Shown: positions 8,542 to 16,997 of the stretch, piece after piece
Numbering within the stretch: the stretch's first letter is position 1
Layout of the letters: each line of letters starts with the position of its first letter
Source: DASPGQ01 sp035457705
GTDB lineage: Bacteria > Acidobacteriota > Vicinamibacteria > Marinacidobacterales > SMYC01
Length of the DNA stretch: 64,000 nt
Reading direction: 5' to 3'
NCBI GenBank assembly: GCA_035457705.1
Contig: DATIBD010000046.1
Location: 97,082-161,081, forward strand
Made by a program: the position numbers and the translations under genes
Notes under the pieces: model-generated
Seen by the model: only the letters and a program-made list of their open reading frames with translations
The model's database searches: none
What the model was told of the DNA's origin: nothing

Positions 8542-9696
8542 ATGAGCGTTCCGACTCGATCCGATCTCAAGGCTCTCGTCGATGACGATGCCGCGCTACG
8601 GATCTCGCTGTATATTCCGACCCATCGCGCAGGTCCGGAGATTCAGCAGGATCCAATCCGTCTCGGGAATCTGCTCCGATCTGCCGAGCATCGTCTCACC
8701 GAGGCCGGCATTCGTGCGGTGCGAGCGCGCGAGCTTCTGGACCCCGTGAGGAAGCTCGTCACCGACGGTTCCTTCTGGCGGCATCAGCTCGACGGGCTTG
8801 CGATCTTCGTCACGCCGGATCGGCTACGAGTGTACCAGCTTCCCCTGGAGCTCGATGAGCTAGTCGTCGTGGCCGACCGTTACCATCTCAAACCGTTGCT
8901 CTCCTGGTTTACCGTCGGTGCGACCTACTATCTCCTTGCCTTGAGCCAGAAACAGATCCGTCTGTTGCAAGGATCTCCCTTCGGTGTCGCCGAGCTCGAA
9001 CTCGAGGGAGCCCCGGAAAGCCTCGCCGCCGCGCTCGACGAAGAAGCACCGAGCAGAGAAGTCCAGTTCCACACGAAAGCGCCCCGGATCCGGGGGGAGC
9101 GGTCCGCCGTTTTCCACGGGCAGGGGCCGGGCGGCGAGGACAAGAAAGACGAGCTGCTGCGCTACTTTCGGATCGTGGACGATGCCGTTGGTGGCAGGCT
9201 CCGCGGGGAGAGCGCGCCTCTGCTGCTGGCCTGCGTCGATTACTATCTTCCGATCTACCGGGAGGCGAACACCTATCCTCATCTCTTGGATGAAGTCGTC
9301 GGGGGGAATCCCGAAAGCGCCAGTGCCGAAGAGCTCCATAGGCGGGCATGGAAGCTTCTCGAGCCTCGTTTCGCCGAGGAACGCAACCAGGCGGCGGCGC
9401 GGTTTCGGGAGCTTTCGGGAACGGGCCTTGCGTCCACCGACCTGAAAGAGTGCTTGCTAGCTGCCCGCCAGGGTCGAGTCGCTTCGCTTTTCGCCGCCGT
9501 CGGCGTCCAACGGTGGGGGAGATTCGATCCCGTAACTTCTGAGTTTGTGGAGCACGAGTCCTCGGGGGCGAACGACTACGATCTCATAGATTTCGCAGCC
9601 ACTCACGCTATCGTGAACGGCGCGTCGGTATATGCCGTCGAGCCTGGAGCGATGCCGGAGAAGGGCGCGGCGGTCGCGGCTATATTTCGCTATTGA
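8542..9696 (+). CDS. baeRF-family protein (bacterial relative of eRF1)
   Basis: A 384-residue soluble protein. The N-terminus (DLKALVDDDAALRISLYIPT) and the pattern through LDGLAIFVTPDRLRVYQLP, the acidic middle, and the C-terminal half with LLACVDYYLPIYREAN match the bacterial archaeo-eukaryotic release-factor family (baeRF). These have eRF1-like domains but no proven role in termination; ribosome rescue or stress roles have been proposed. The start at 8542 is chosen because a GGGGAGG site lies 7 nt upstream and the family homology begins there. The trehalose/GH65 gene begins 7 nt downstream, so the two are likely co-transcribed. Confidence 0.75.
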   Translation: MSVPTRSDLKALVDDDAALRISLYIPTHRAGPEIQQDPIRLGNLLRSAEHRLTEAGIRAVRARELLDPVRKLVTDGSFWRHQLDGLAIFVTPDRLRVYQLPLELDELVVVADRYHLKPLLSWFTVGATYYLLALSQKQIRLLQGSPFGVAELELEGAPESLAAALDEEAPSREVQFHTKAPRIRGERSAVFHGQGPGGEDKKDELLRYFRIVDDAVGGRLRGESAPLLLACVDYYLPIYREANTYPHLLDEVVGGNPESASAEELHRRAWKLLEPRFAEERNQAAARFRELSGTGLASTDLKECLLAARQGRVASLFAAVGVQRWGRFDPVTSEFVEHESSGANDYDLIDFAATHAIVNGASVYAVEPGAMPEKGAAVAAIFRY

Positions 9697-9702
9697 CGTG
9701 AT

Positions 9703-12700
9703 ATGAAGGGCGCGAACGACGTCGCACCGGTAATTTCACGAAGCGCGCACGACGCGGTGATCTTCGACCTCGACGGGGTGCTGACCCGTACCGACGACGT
9801 ACACGCCGCGGCCTGGAAAGAGCTCTTCGACACCTATCTCGAGCGGATCTCGCAGACGGAATCATTCACGCCTTTCGATGTCGAACGAGACTACCGGGTT
9901 CACGTCGACGGAAGACCTCGCTATGAGGGGGCGAGGAGCTTCCTCGCTTCTCGTGGCATCGAGCTTTCCTACGGAGCTCCCGAGGATCCCCCGGACCGGG
10001 AGACGGTCTGCGGGTTGGCCAATCGGAAGAACAAGCTGTTCCGGGACCGGCTCGAAAAGCACGGTGTGGAGGTATTCGCTAGCTCGGTCGCGCTCGTCGA
10101 GCGGCTTCGCAGCCGCGGATTTCGGATCGCGGTCGTCTCTTCGAGCAAAAACTGCGCCCGGGTTCTGCAGGCGGCGGGGATCACCGGGCTCTTCGACGTG
10201 CGAGTCGATGGAGTCGACGTCCACGCTCTCGACCTGGAGGGGAAACCTGCTCCCGATACATTCCTCGAGGCGGTCTGGCGTCTCGACGTTGCGCCGGCTC
10301 GCTCGGTCGTGATCGAAGATTCGATATCCGGAGTCGAAGCCGGGGTTCGAGGTGGGTTCGCTCTCGTCGTCGGGGTCGATCGCGCGGCTCAGGTGGCCGC
10401 GCTCGAAAGAGCCGGTGCTCATGTCGTCGTCCGCGACCTCTCCGAGATCGACATTGTTGTCCGTATGGACGAGCTTCCTCTGGCCCTGGAGTCCCTTCCG
10501 ACGTTTCGAGAACGGATCGAGGATCGGGAAGCCGTCCTGTTCGTCGACTACGACGGCACTCTGAGCCCGATCGTGTCTCGGCCCGACCAGGCTCAACTAT
10601 CGGATTCGATGAGAGCGGCGCTGGAAGAGCTCGCTCGCTTTTGTACCGTGGCCATCGTGAGCGGCAGAGGGCTGAACGATGTCCGCGATCGTGTTGGCAT
10701 CGATGGCATCTTCTACGCCGGAAGCCACGGTTTCGAGATCGCTGGGCCCGGCGGGCTCACGATGGAGCACGAGCAAGCAAAGGACTGTCTCCCCGTCCTC
10801 GAGGAAGCCGAGACCGACCTTCGAGCCGAGCTCGAAGGTGTGGAGGGTGCTCTCGTCGAGCGCAAACGATTCTCCATTGCCGTGCATTATCGCAACGTGA
10901 AGGGAGACGACGAGGCCCGGGTGACCGAAGCAGTAGATCGCGCTCGCCGAGATCACCCGCGGCTTCGCAAGGCCTACGGGAAGAAAGTCTTCGAGCTCCA
11001 GCCGGACGTTCCGTGGGACAAAGGGCGAGCCCTACGTTGGATTCTTGAGAGGCTGGACGTCGTCCCCGCCAATGTGCTGCCACTCTACGTTGGCGACGAC
11101 ATCACGGATGAAGACGCCTTCGAGGTCGTGGAGGCCCGAGGTGTCGGCGTCGTCGTTGGGACAGGGGAGCGGCGAACGAGAGCTCATTACCGGGTCGAAG
11201 ACACCGATTCGGTGGAACGATTGCTTTACGCGCTCACGGCGATTCTCAAGGATCGGAGCGCCTGGCTCCTGACATACTCCGAGTTCGCTCCTGGCGAAGA
11301 GGGTTTGCGCGAAGCCTTGTGCTGTTTGGGCAACGGCTACTTCGCCACTCGCGGAGCCGCGCCCGAGGCTCGAGCCGACGACGTCCACTATCCCGGTACC
11401 TACCTTGCCGGTGGGTACAACCGCGCCAAGACCGCACTCCACGGCCGAACCGTCGAGAACGAGGACCTCGTCAATTGGCCGAACTGGTTGTGTCTAGGCT
11501 TTCGAGCTCCCGGCGACGACTGGTTCGACGTCGACGACGTCGATGTTCTCTCGTTTCGCCTGGAGCTGGATCTCCGAGGAGGCCTCCTGCGCCGAGAGGT
11601 GCGATTTCGGGACGCGAACGGCCGCGAGACCAGGCTCGTCCAGAGACGTCTGGTCAGCATGGCCGAGATGCACCTCGCCGCTCTCGAGAGTACCCTCACA
11701 CCGCTGAATTGGTCGGGGAGGCTCGAGTTTCGTTCGGCACTCGACGGACGAGTCACGAATCATGGAGTGGAGCGCTACCGGGAGCTCGTCGGCAATCATC
11801 TCGAGCCCGTGGAGGGCCGCAGGGTTGGCCGCCACGTGCTGCTCCTGAAAGTCCGGACGAATCAGTCGAAAATCGCGCTGGCTCAAGCCGCAAGGACCGA
11901 GGTCTTCAGGAACCAAAAGCCCCTGTCTCCAGAAATGCAGCTCGAGGAGTCGACCGCCTATCTGGCTCAGGACTTCGAAGTCGAGGTTGGTCAGGGAGAC
12001 GACGTGACGATCGAGAAAACGCTTGCTCTGGTCTGCTCGAGGGATCCTGCCATATCGGAATGCGGTCTCGATGCCGTTGCGGCAGTCACCGGCGCCGGGC
12101 GATTCGACCGGCTCGCGGAGGATCACCGGCTGGCATGGAGACATCTCTGGAGCAAGTTCGACACCGATCTGGAGTTGACCGACGAGGGAGACCGGGAGCT
12201 CCAGAGGATCCTGCGCCTTTACAGCTTCCACGTACTGCAGACGGCCTCGATGCACTCGCTGGATATCGATGTGGGAGTTCCGGCGCGAGGCTGGCACGGG
12301 GAGGCCTACCGGGGTCACATCTTCTGGGACGAGATCATCGTTTTTCCATTTCTCAATTATCGAATGCCTCAGCTGACACGCGGCCTTCTTCTCTATCGCT
12401 ACCGCCGACTTCCCGAGGCGCGGCGGGCAGCGGCAGAGCTCGGTTACAAAGGCGCCATGTTCCCCTGGCAAAGCGGAAGCGACGGCCGGGAAGAGACCCA
12501 GATGCTGCACCTCAATCCGCGTTCGGGACGATGGATTCCCGACAACACGCACCTCCAGAGGCACATCAACGCCGCCATTGCCTACAACCTGTGGCAGTAC
12601 TTTCAAGTCACCGGAGATCTGGAGTTCCTCTCGTTTTACGGGGCGGAGATGCTCGTCGAGATCGCGCGCTTCTGGGCGAGCATCGCGACCTACAATCGGG

Positions 12701-13656
12701 AGCTGGACCGCTACGAGATTCGGGGCGTGATGGGACCGGACGAGTACCACGACGCCTATCCCGGGGCGGAGCGACCCGGTCTCGACAACAATGCCTACAC
12801 CAACATCATGAGCGTTTTCGTCTTGAACCGAGCGCTCGATGTCTTTGATCTGCTCCCCGACGAGGAATGCCAAAGGCTCTGCGAGAAGCTCGGCATCCAG
12901 GAATCGGAGAGGAAACGCTGGGAGCAGATCCGCCGCAAGATGCGGGTGCCGTTTCACGGCGACGGCATCATCTCCCAGTTCGAGCGTTACGAGACCCTCG
13001 AGGAGTTGGATTGGGAAGCCTACCGTAACCGTTACGATGACATCCGACGACTCGATCGGATCCTGGAAGCCGAAGAGGACACGCCGAACCGGTACCGGGT
13101 CTCGAAACAAGCCGACGTCCTGATGCTCTTTTATCTGTTCTCTGCCGACGAGCTCGGCGAGATCTTCGAGCAGCTTGGATATCCGTTCGAGTACGAGACC
13201 ATCCCCAAGAACGTCGATTATTACTTGAAGCGAACGTCGAACGGCTCTTCCCTGAGCGCGGTGATCCATGCCTGGGTCGCTTCCAGGCTGGACCGGAAGC
13301 GTTCCTGGGAGCTCTTTCGCGAGGCGGCGAGAACGGACGTTTACGACGATCAGCGAGGCACGACGGCCGAAGGCATCCACCTCGGCGCCATGTCGGGCAC
13401 CGTGGATCTCGTCCAGCGCTGCTATACGGGGCTAGAAGCGCGTCGTGAGGTTCTGCGGTTCAATCCCCTGTTTCCCGAAGAGCTCCGTCGCGTCCGTCTC
13501 AACCTGCGTTACCGCAATCACTGGCTGAAGCTCGACGCAACGTCGAATCGACTCCGGCTCGAATCCCTCGCGCAGGGAGCTGCACCGATTGCCGTCGAGG
13601 TCAAGGACACCCGCTTCCTCCTGGAAGAGGGTATGGTGCGCGAAATCGACTTGTAG
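9703..13656 (+). CDS. Trifunctional beta-phosphoglucomutase / trehalose-6-phosphate phosphatase / GH65 glycoside phosphorylase
   Basis: A 1317-residue fusion of three enzymes. Residues 15-250 are a HAD beta-phosphoglucomutase: FDLDGVLT at 21-28, VVSSSKN near 144-150, KPAPD at 181-185 and IEDSISG at 204-210. Residues 275-510 are an OtsB-type trehalose phosphatase: VDYDGTLSP at 281-289, SGRGL at 320-324, YVGDDITDEDAF at 462-473. Residues 520-1317 are a glycoside hydrolase family 65 domain, with the general acid Glu1014 in MGPDEYHD and YKGAMFPWQSGS earlier. The same order and length occur in mycobacterial OtsB1. The GH65 domain would phosphorolyse trehalose, maltose or a related disaccharide to beta-glucose-1-phosphate, which the mutase domain converts to glucose-6-phosphate. 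The phosphatase domain makes trehalose from trehalose-6-phosphate. No otsA is nearby. Confidence 0.9.
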   Translation: MKGANDVAPVISRSAHDAVIFDLDGVLTRTDDVHAAAWKELFDTYLERISQTESFTPFDVERDYRVHVDGRPRYEGARSFLASRGIELSYGAPEDPPDRETVCGLANRKNKLFRDRLEKHGVEVFASSVALVERLRSRGFRIAVVSSSKNCARVLQAAGITGLFDVRVDGVDVHALDLEGKPAPDTFLEAVWRLDVAPARSVVIEDSISGVEAGVRGGFALVVGVDRAAQVAALERAGAHVVVRDLSEIDIVVRMDELPLALESLPTFRERIEDREAVLFVDYDGTLSPIVSRPDQAQLSDSMRAALEELARFCTVAIVSGRGLNDVRDRVGIDGIFYAGSHGFEIAGPGGLTMEHEQAKDCLPVLEEAETDLRAELEGVEGALVERKRFSIAVHYRNVKGDDEARVTEAVDRARRDHPRLRKAYGKKVFELQPDVPWDKGRALRWILERLDVVPANVLPLYVGDDITDEDAFEVVEARGVGVVVGTGERRTRAHYRVEDTDSVERLLYALTAILKDRSAWLLTYSEFAPGEEGLREALCCLGNGYFATRGAAPEARADDVHYPGTYLAGGYNRAKTALHGRTVENEDLVNWPNWLCLGFRAPGDDWFDVDDVDVLSFRLELDLRGGLLRREVRFRDANGRETRLVQRRLVSMAEMHLAALESTLTPLNWSGRLEFRSALDGRVTNHGVERYRELVGNHLEPVEGRRVGRHVLLLKVRTNQSKIALAQAARTEVFRNQKPLSPEMQLEESTAYLAQDFEVEVGQGDDVTIEKTLALVCSRDPAISECGLDAVAAVTGAGRFDRLAEDHRLAWRHLWSKFDTDLELTDEGDRELQRILRLYSFHVLQTASMHSLDIDVGVPARGWHGEAYRGHIFWDEIIVFPFLNYRMPQLTRGLLLYRYRRLPEARRAAAELGYKGAMFPWQSGSDGREETQMLHLNPRSGRWIPDNTHLQRHINAAIAYNLWQYFQVTGDLEFLSFYGAEMLVEIARFWASIATYNRELDRYEIRGVMGPDEYHDAYPGAERPGLDNNAYTNIMSVFVLNRALDVFDLLPDEECQRLCEKLGIQESERKRWEQIRRKMRVPFHGDGIISQFERYETLEELDWEAYRNRYDDIRRLDRILEAEEDTPNRYRVSKQADVLMLFYLFSADELGEIFEQLGYPFEYETIPKNVDYYLKRTSNGSSLSAVIHAWVASRLDRKRSWELFREAARTDVYDDQRGTTAEGIHLGAMSGTVDLVQRCYTGLEARREVLRFNPLFPEELRRVRLNLRYRNHWLKLDATSNRLRLESLAQGAAPIAVEVKDTRFLLEEGMVREIDL

Positions 13657-13745
13657 GTCCCTGATATCGGAGAACCCACATCGGGGGATGTCGATCTCCA
13701 TGAACGGGTTCCACTGGCCGATGAACGGGTAGGATAGAAGAGAGG

Positions 13746-14015
13746 ATGACGCGTCGCGGCGACAGGCAGAGGTGCTGGCGGACGAACCTTCGTTATGTCT
13801 TTACCCTGTTGGCCGTCTGGTTCGTGGTGTCCTATGGGTTTGGCATCCTTCTCGCGGAACGGCTCAATCGAATCCAGCTCGGGGGATTTCCGCTCGGTTT
13901 CTGGTTCGCGCAGCAGGGGTCGATCTACGTTTTCGTGATCCTCATTTTTGTTTACGTGCGCCTGATGGACCGCCTCGATCACCGGTTCGACCTGCACGAG
14001 CGTAAAGATCGATGA
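13746..14015 (+). CDS. DUF4212 small subunit of a Na+/solute symporter
   Basis: An 89-residue protein with two membrane helices (about 15-33 and 50-70) separated by the amphipathic segment LLAERLNRIQLGGFPLGFWF. It ends in the charged tail RLDHRFDLHERKDR. This is the DUF4212 family, whose members regularly precede a sodium:solute symporter of the acetate-permease-like VC_2705 type and are thought to be its small subunit. Its stop overlaps the start of the next gene (ATGA at 14012-14015), indicating translational coupling. The partner symporter is broken here, so this subunit may be functionless although its own frame is intact. Confidence 0.8.
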   Translation: MTRRGDRQRCWRTNLRYVFTLLAVWFVVSYGFGILLAERLNRIQLGGFPLGFWFAQQGSIYVFVILIFVYVRLMDRLDHRFDLHERKDR

Positions 14016-15426
14016 ACGTTCAAGCCTGGACGTTCGTCCTGGTTGCGCTGTCCTTCGCGCTCTACATCGGCGTTGCCGTCGGGTCGCGGGCGCGCTCGAC
14101 TGGCGACTTCTACGTGGCGGCGGCCAAGGTGCCACCGGTTCTCAACGGCATGGCCACAGCGGCCGACTGGATAAGCGCGGCGTCGTTCATCTCGATGGCT
14201 GGTCTCATCGCGTTCATGGGGTTCGACGGTTCGGTGTACCTGATGGGATGGACCGGCGGGTACGTGCTTCTCGCCCTATTGCTCGCACCGTACTTGAGGA
14301 AATTCGGAAAGTACACCGTGCCCGATTTCGTGGGCGATCGCTATTACTCGCAAACGGCGCGGATTGTGGCAGTGGTCTGCGCTCTGTTCGTCTTCCTTCA
14401 CTTACGTCGTTGGTCAAATGCGAGGTGTCGGGATCGTGTTCTCTCGTTTCCTGGGCGTGGAGATCCATGTCGGCGTCTGGATCGGCATGATGATCGTTTT
14501 CTTGTACGCGGTGTTGGGGGGGATGAAGGGGATTACGTACACCCAAGTCGCCCAGTACTGCGTCCTCATTTTCGCCTACCTCGTCCCGGCGATCTTTGTC
14601 TCGCTTCTCATGACCGGGATACCGATCCCGCAAATCGGATTCGGGGTGACGGTGGTGGACGGCTCGGGGACGTTCTTGCTCGAACGGCTCGACGACCTCA
14701 CCCGGGAGCTCGGTTTCGGAGTCTACACCGAGGGACGCAAGGCCACGCTCGACGTTCTCTTCATAACCGCCGCCCTGATGGTCGGCACCGCGGGATTGCC
14801 TCACGTGATCGTGCGCTTCTACACCGTACCCCTGGAGCGGCAGGCACGGAGCTCCGCGGGATGGGCCCTGCTGTTCATCGCGATTCTCTACACGACGGCG
14901 CCGGCGGCCTTCGCGCGCACCAACCTGTTGACCACGCTGGCGAACCAGCCCTATGCCAGCGTTCCCAACTGGTTTCGCAACTGGGAGGCGACCGGCACGC
15001 GTGGCCGCCGGTCTCGCAGTGGTTGTCGCTGGCTACTTCGGGATCAACCCGCCCGGCTTCGTAGCGAAGGTCGTGGCTCTTGCGTTTGGTCTGGCGGCCT
15101 CGTCGTTCTTTCCTGCCATTCTTCTCGGAATTTTCAGCAGGCGCATGAACCACTACGGAGCGGTGTCCGGCATGATCTCGGGTATCGGTTTCACGCTCGG
15201 CTACATCCTCTATTTCAAGTTTCTGTATCCCGAGCTCAACGACGTGGAGCACTGGTGGGTGGGCGTCTCTCCGGAAGGCATTGGCACGCTGGGCATGATC
15301 ATCAACTTTTTCGTCGCGATCACGGTGTCTCGCTTCACCCCCGCGCCGCCGCGCGAGGTGCAGAAGCCGGTCGAGGATATTCGGGTTCCGAGAGGCGCCG
15401 GGGCCGGCCACGAGCTATCGGCGTAG
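14012..15426 (+). pseudogene. Broken Na+/solute symporter (SSS family, VC_2705-type)
   Basis: Three frames reconstruct a sodium:solute symporter. Frame one (14012 to about 14398) starts MNVQAWTFVLVALSFALYIG and includes DFYVAAAKVPPVLNGMATAA. At about 14395 the sequence changes frame and continues SFTYVVGQMRGVGIVFSRFL and MKGITYTQVAQYC to NWFRNWEATG near 14998. It then joins, in a third frame, VAAGLAVVVAGYFGINPPGF and the C-terminal helices to 15426. In intact relatives about 120 residues separate NWEATG from the VVVAGYFGINPPGF helix, so a core segment including a Na+-site helix has been deleted. With a frameshift and an internal deletion the transporter should be dead. The upstream DUF4212 partner is intact. 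Confidence 0.8.
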
Positions 15427-15458
15427 GTCCACGACTCTCATTTCCAGAAAACGGTACA

Positions 15459-15585
15459 CGAGCAGGGTGATCAAAAACTCAGCTCACCCTGCGCGAGCGG
15501 AGCGAGCCCGGCGCGCCTGCCGCGCCGTAAGGAGCCCGAGCCGTGGCGGCACGATCAATAATGGGTCCCGCCACTGAGCACTCTG
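15459..15585 (-). repeat. Dispersed structured repeat, copy 1 (inverted)
   Basis: Read on the minus strand this stretch matches copies 2 (28606-28735) and 3 (55447-55612) along nearly its whole length. Shared blocks are GTGGCGGGACCC, GATCGTGCCGCCACGGCTCG and GCCGGGCTCGCTCCGCTCGC. It can form three hairpins: GTGGCGG/CCGCCAC, GGCGCG/CGCGCC, and a terminal 9-bp perfect stem, on the plus strand GCAGGGTGA at 15462-15470 with TCACCCTGC at 15484-15492. It lies between the 3' ends of the converging symporter remnant and a hypothetical gene. No coding function is evident. Confidence 0.8.
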
Positions 15586-15616
15586 GGGCGACTTTGTAGC
15601 ACCGGGACGACGCTCA

Positions 15617-16582
15617 TCACGCCGCGGGACAGCTCAGAAACCAGAACCCATATCGCTGGGCCGCTTCATGAACCCGTCGACGGAAGCGGTGCCCGGGGGC
15701 GTTGCCCAGAAATCGCGGCGCCTGGGAGACCCTCTCGAAGCAGAAACGGCGCGGCAGATTCTCGTAGTGCGAGACGGGAGGATGCTGTCGCAACATGTCC
15801 TTCATAGCTCGGCCACCCTCCCACGTGTGGTAGTAGATCTCCCGGATCCCGACGTCCCGAACGAGAAACTCGATTGCGGCGGAAAGGGCGGCCTCGTCCC
15901 ACATGTGTCGGTGCGGGTCCAGCACGGTTTCGACGTAACGGTCGACGTCTCCATAACGCCGGCTGGTGCCCCGCATCACCCAGTGGTTCTCGCAGGTGCC
16001 GTATGACAGCCGTTCACGCTTCAGCTCCTCATGGATCCTCAGGGCGTTACGCACCCAGTCGTTTTGAACCTCTTCGATCAGCGCCTCGCCCTCGTCGAGA
16101 TCGATGTCCAGTCGTACCCAGGCGAGGGTCTGTCGTCCCCCCTTGTTCACCGGGTGGGACCACCTTACGAAAGGATGACGATCGTCGTCGTCCGGGCGGA
16201 GCAACTGGCGGTAGGCGCGATCGTGGGCCATCGAGAAGTTTAGCTGCAGGACGAGGTTGACGCCCCTTCGGCTGATCTGGTAGTACCGGCGCCGGCGACG
16301 GGGGTTGCCCCAGAGCCCGAGTGTCAGCACATAGCTCTCGAACCGGGCGGGCCACACGCCTGCGAGGTCCGTCGCCGAGATCTCCGTTCGATCCGCAAGC
16401 GTGCCCATGACGGGCTTTCTCAACAAGCTGGCGAGCCGGGTTCGTCGAAGCTCGGAGACGGATCGACCCCGTCCCGCCGCCAGGGCGAGGAGAATCAAGG
16501 CATAGCGATGTTTGAAGTAGGGGAAGACTCGTCGCTCGGAAGATAGGCAATCGAGAACCTCCCCCGCGTGGGCAAACTCCAC
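15617..16582 (-). CDS. Conserved-looking hypothetical protein
   Basis: About 321 residues, soluble and rich in Arg. No signal peptide or membrane segment is seen. Patches that look conserved are ALIEEVQNDWVR, ENHWVMRGTSRRYGDVDRY and REIYYHTWEGGRAMKDML, but I cannot assign a known enzyme. A GTG at 16582 is chosen because AAGGA lies about 5 nt upstream; a longer frame starting TTG at 16627 lacks a ribosome site. The gene is alone, divergent from the FecR/cyclase pair and converging on repeat copy 1. The acidic EEVQNDW patch recalls domains found in phage-associated proteins, but that is too weak for a call. Confidence 0.6.
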   Translation of the reverse strand: MEFAHAGEVLDCLSSERRVFPYFKHRYALILLALAAGRGRSVSELRRTRLASLLRKPVMGTLADRTEISATDLAGVWPARFESYVLTLGLWGNPRRRRRYYQISRRGVNLVLQLNFSMAHDRAYRQLLRPDDDDRHPFVRWSHPVNKGGRQTLAWVRLDIDLDEGEALIEEVQNDWVRNALRIHEELKRERLSYGTCENHWVMRGTSRRYGDVDRYVETVLDPHRHMWDEAALSAAIEFLVRDVGIREIYYHTWEGGRAMKDMLRQHPPVSHYENLPRRFCFERVSQAPRFLGNAPGHRFRRRVHEAAQRYGFWFLSCPAA

Positions 16583-16997
16583 ACGAGTCCTTTCAAAGCG
16601 GGGACACCTCCCCGCGCTTTCTGACAACGGATATTCGGATACTGTCGAGCCGACCAGGTGCGGCGGTCGCCGCCCTATGCGAATGCCGTCCTTACCGCTT
16701 CGGCGAAGACAGTCGCGGACTCAGGTGCGGAAGGGTAGGGAAGTCGGTGACGCGGAGCGAACGACCGCGGAGGGCCGGACCCGCAACGAACCTATGCTTC
16801 AGCACGATCTTGACTCCCTAATCGAGTTGAGGAAAGGAATTGTAACACAGACTCGCGCTCTCGAGACCCGCTCCCACAACCAGCGCGCATGGGTCACGCT
16901 CGCGGCACTCATGGAGATCCTCCCCATTAGAATGTCGACGCTCTTCAAGGGCATTTCGGCTAATATCGAGATCGTTGCATCGTGGGGGGGCGCGGAG
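16583..16997. other. Divergent intergenic region
   Basis: About 415 nt separate the start of the hypothetical gene from the preferred start of the FecR-TPR gene. The plus-strand frame is open through most of this stretch but has no homology-like content before the signal peptide at 16998. A TTGACT near 16809 could be a -35 element, but no good -10 at the right distance was found. Promoters for both directions should lie here. Confidence 0.4.

Noticed and set aside
11494..13380. A 628-codon open frame antisense to the GH65 domain
   Set aside because: Long antisense frames are common opposite GC-rich genes; the plus-strand GH65 domain has clear catalytic motifs and the antisense frame shows no family features.
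15462..15492. Strong 9-bp hairpin as a transcription terminator between converging genes
   Set aside because: No T-run follows in either direction, and the hairpin is part of the three-copy dispersed repeat, so it is described there; a secondary role in termination is possible.
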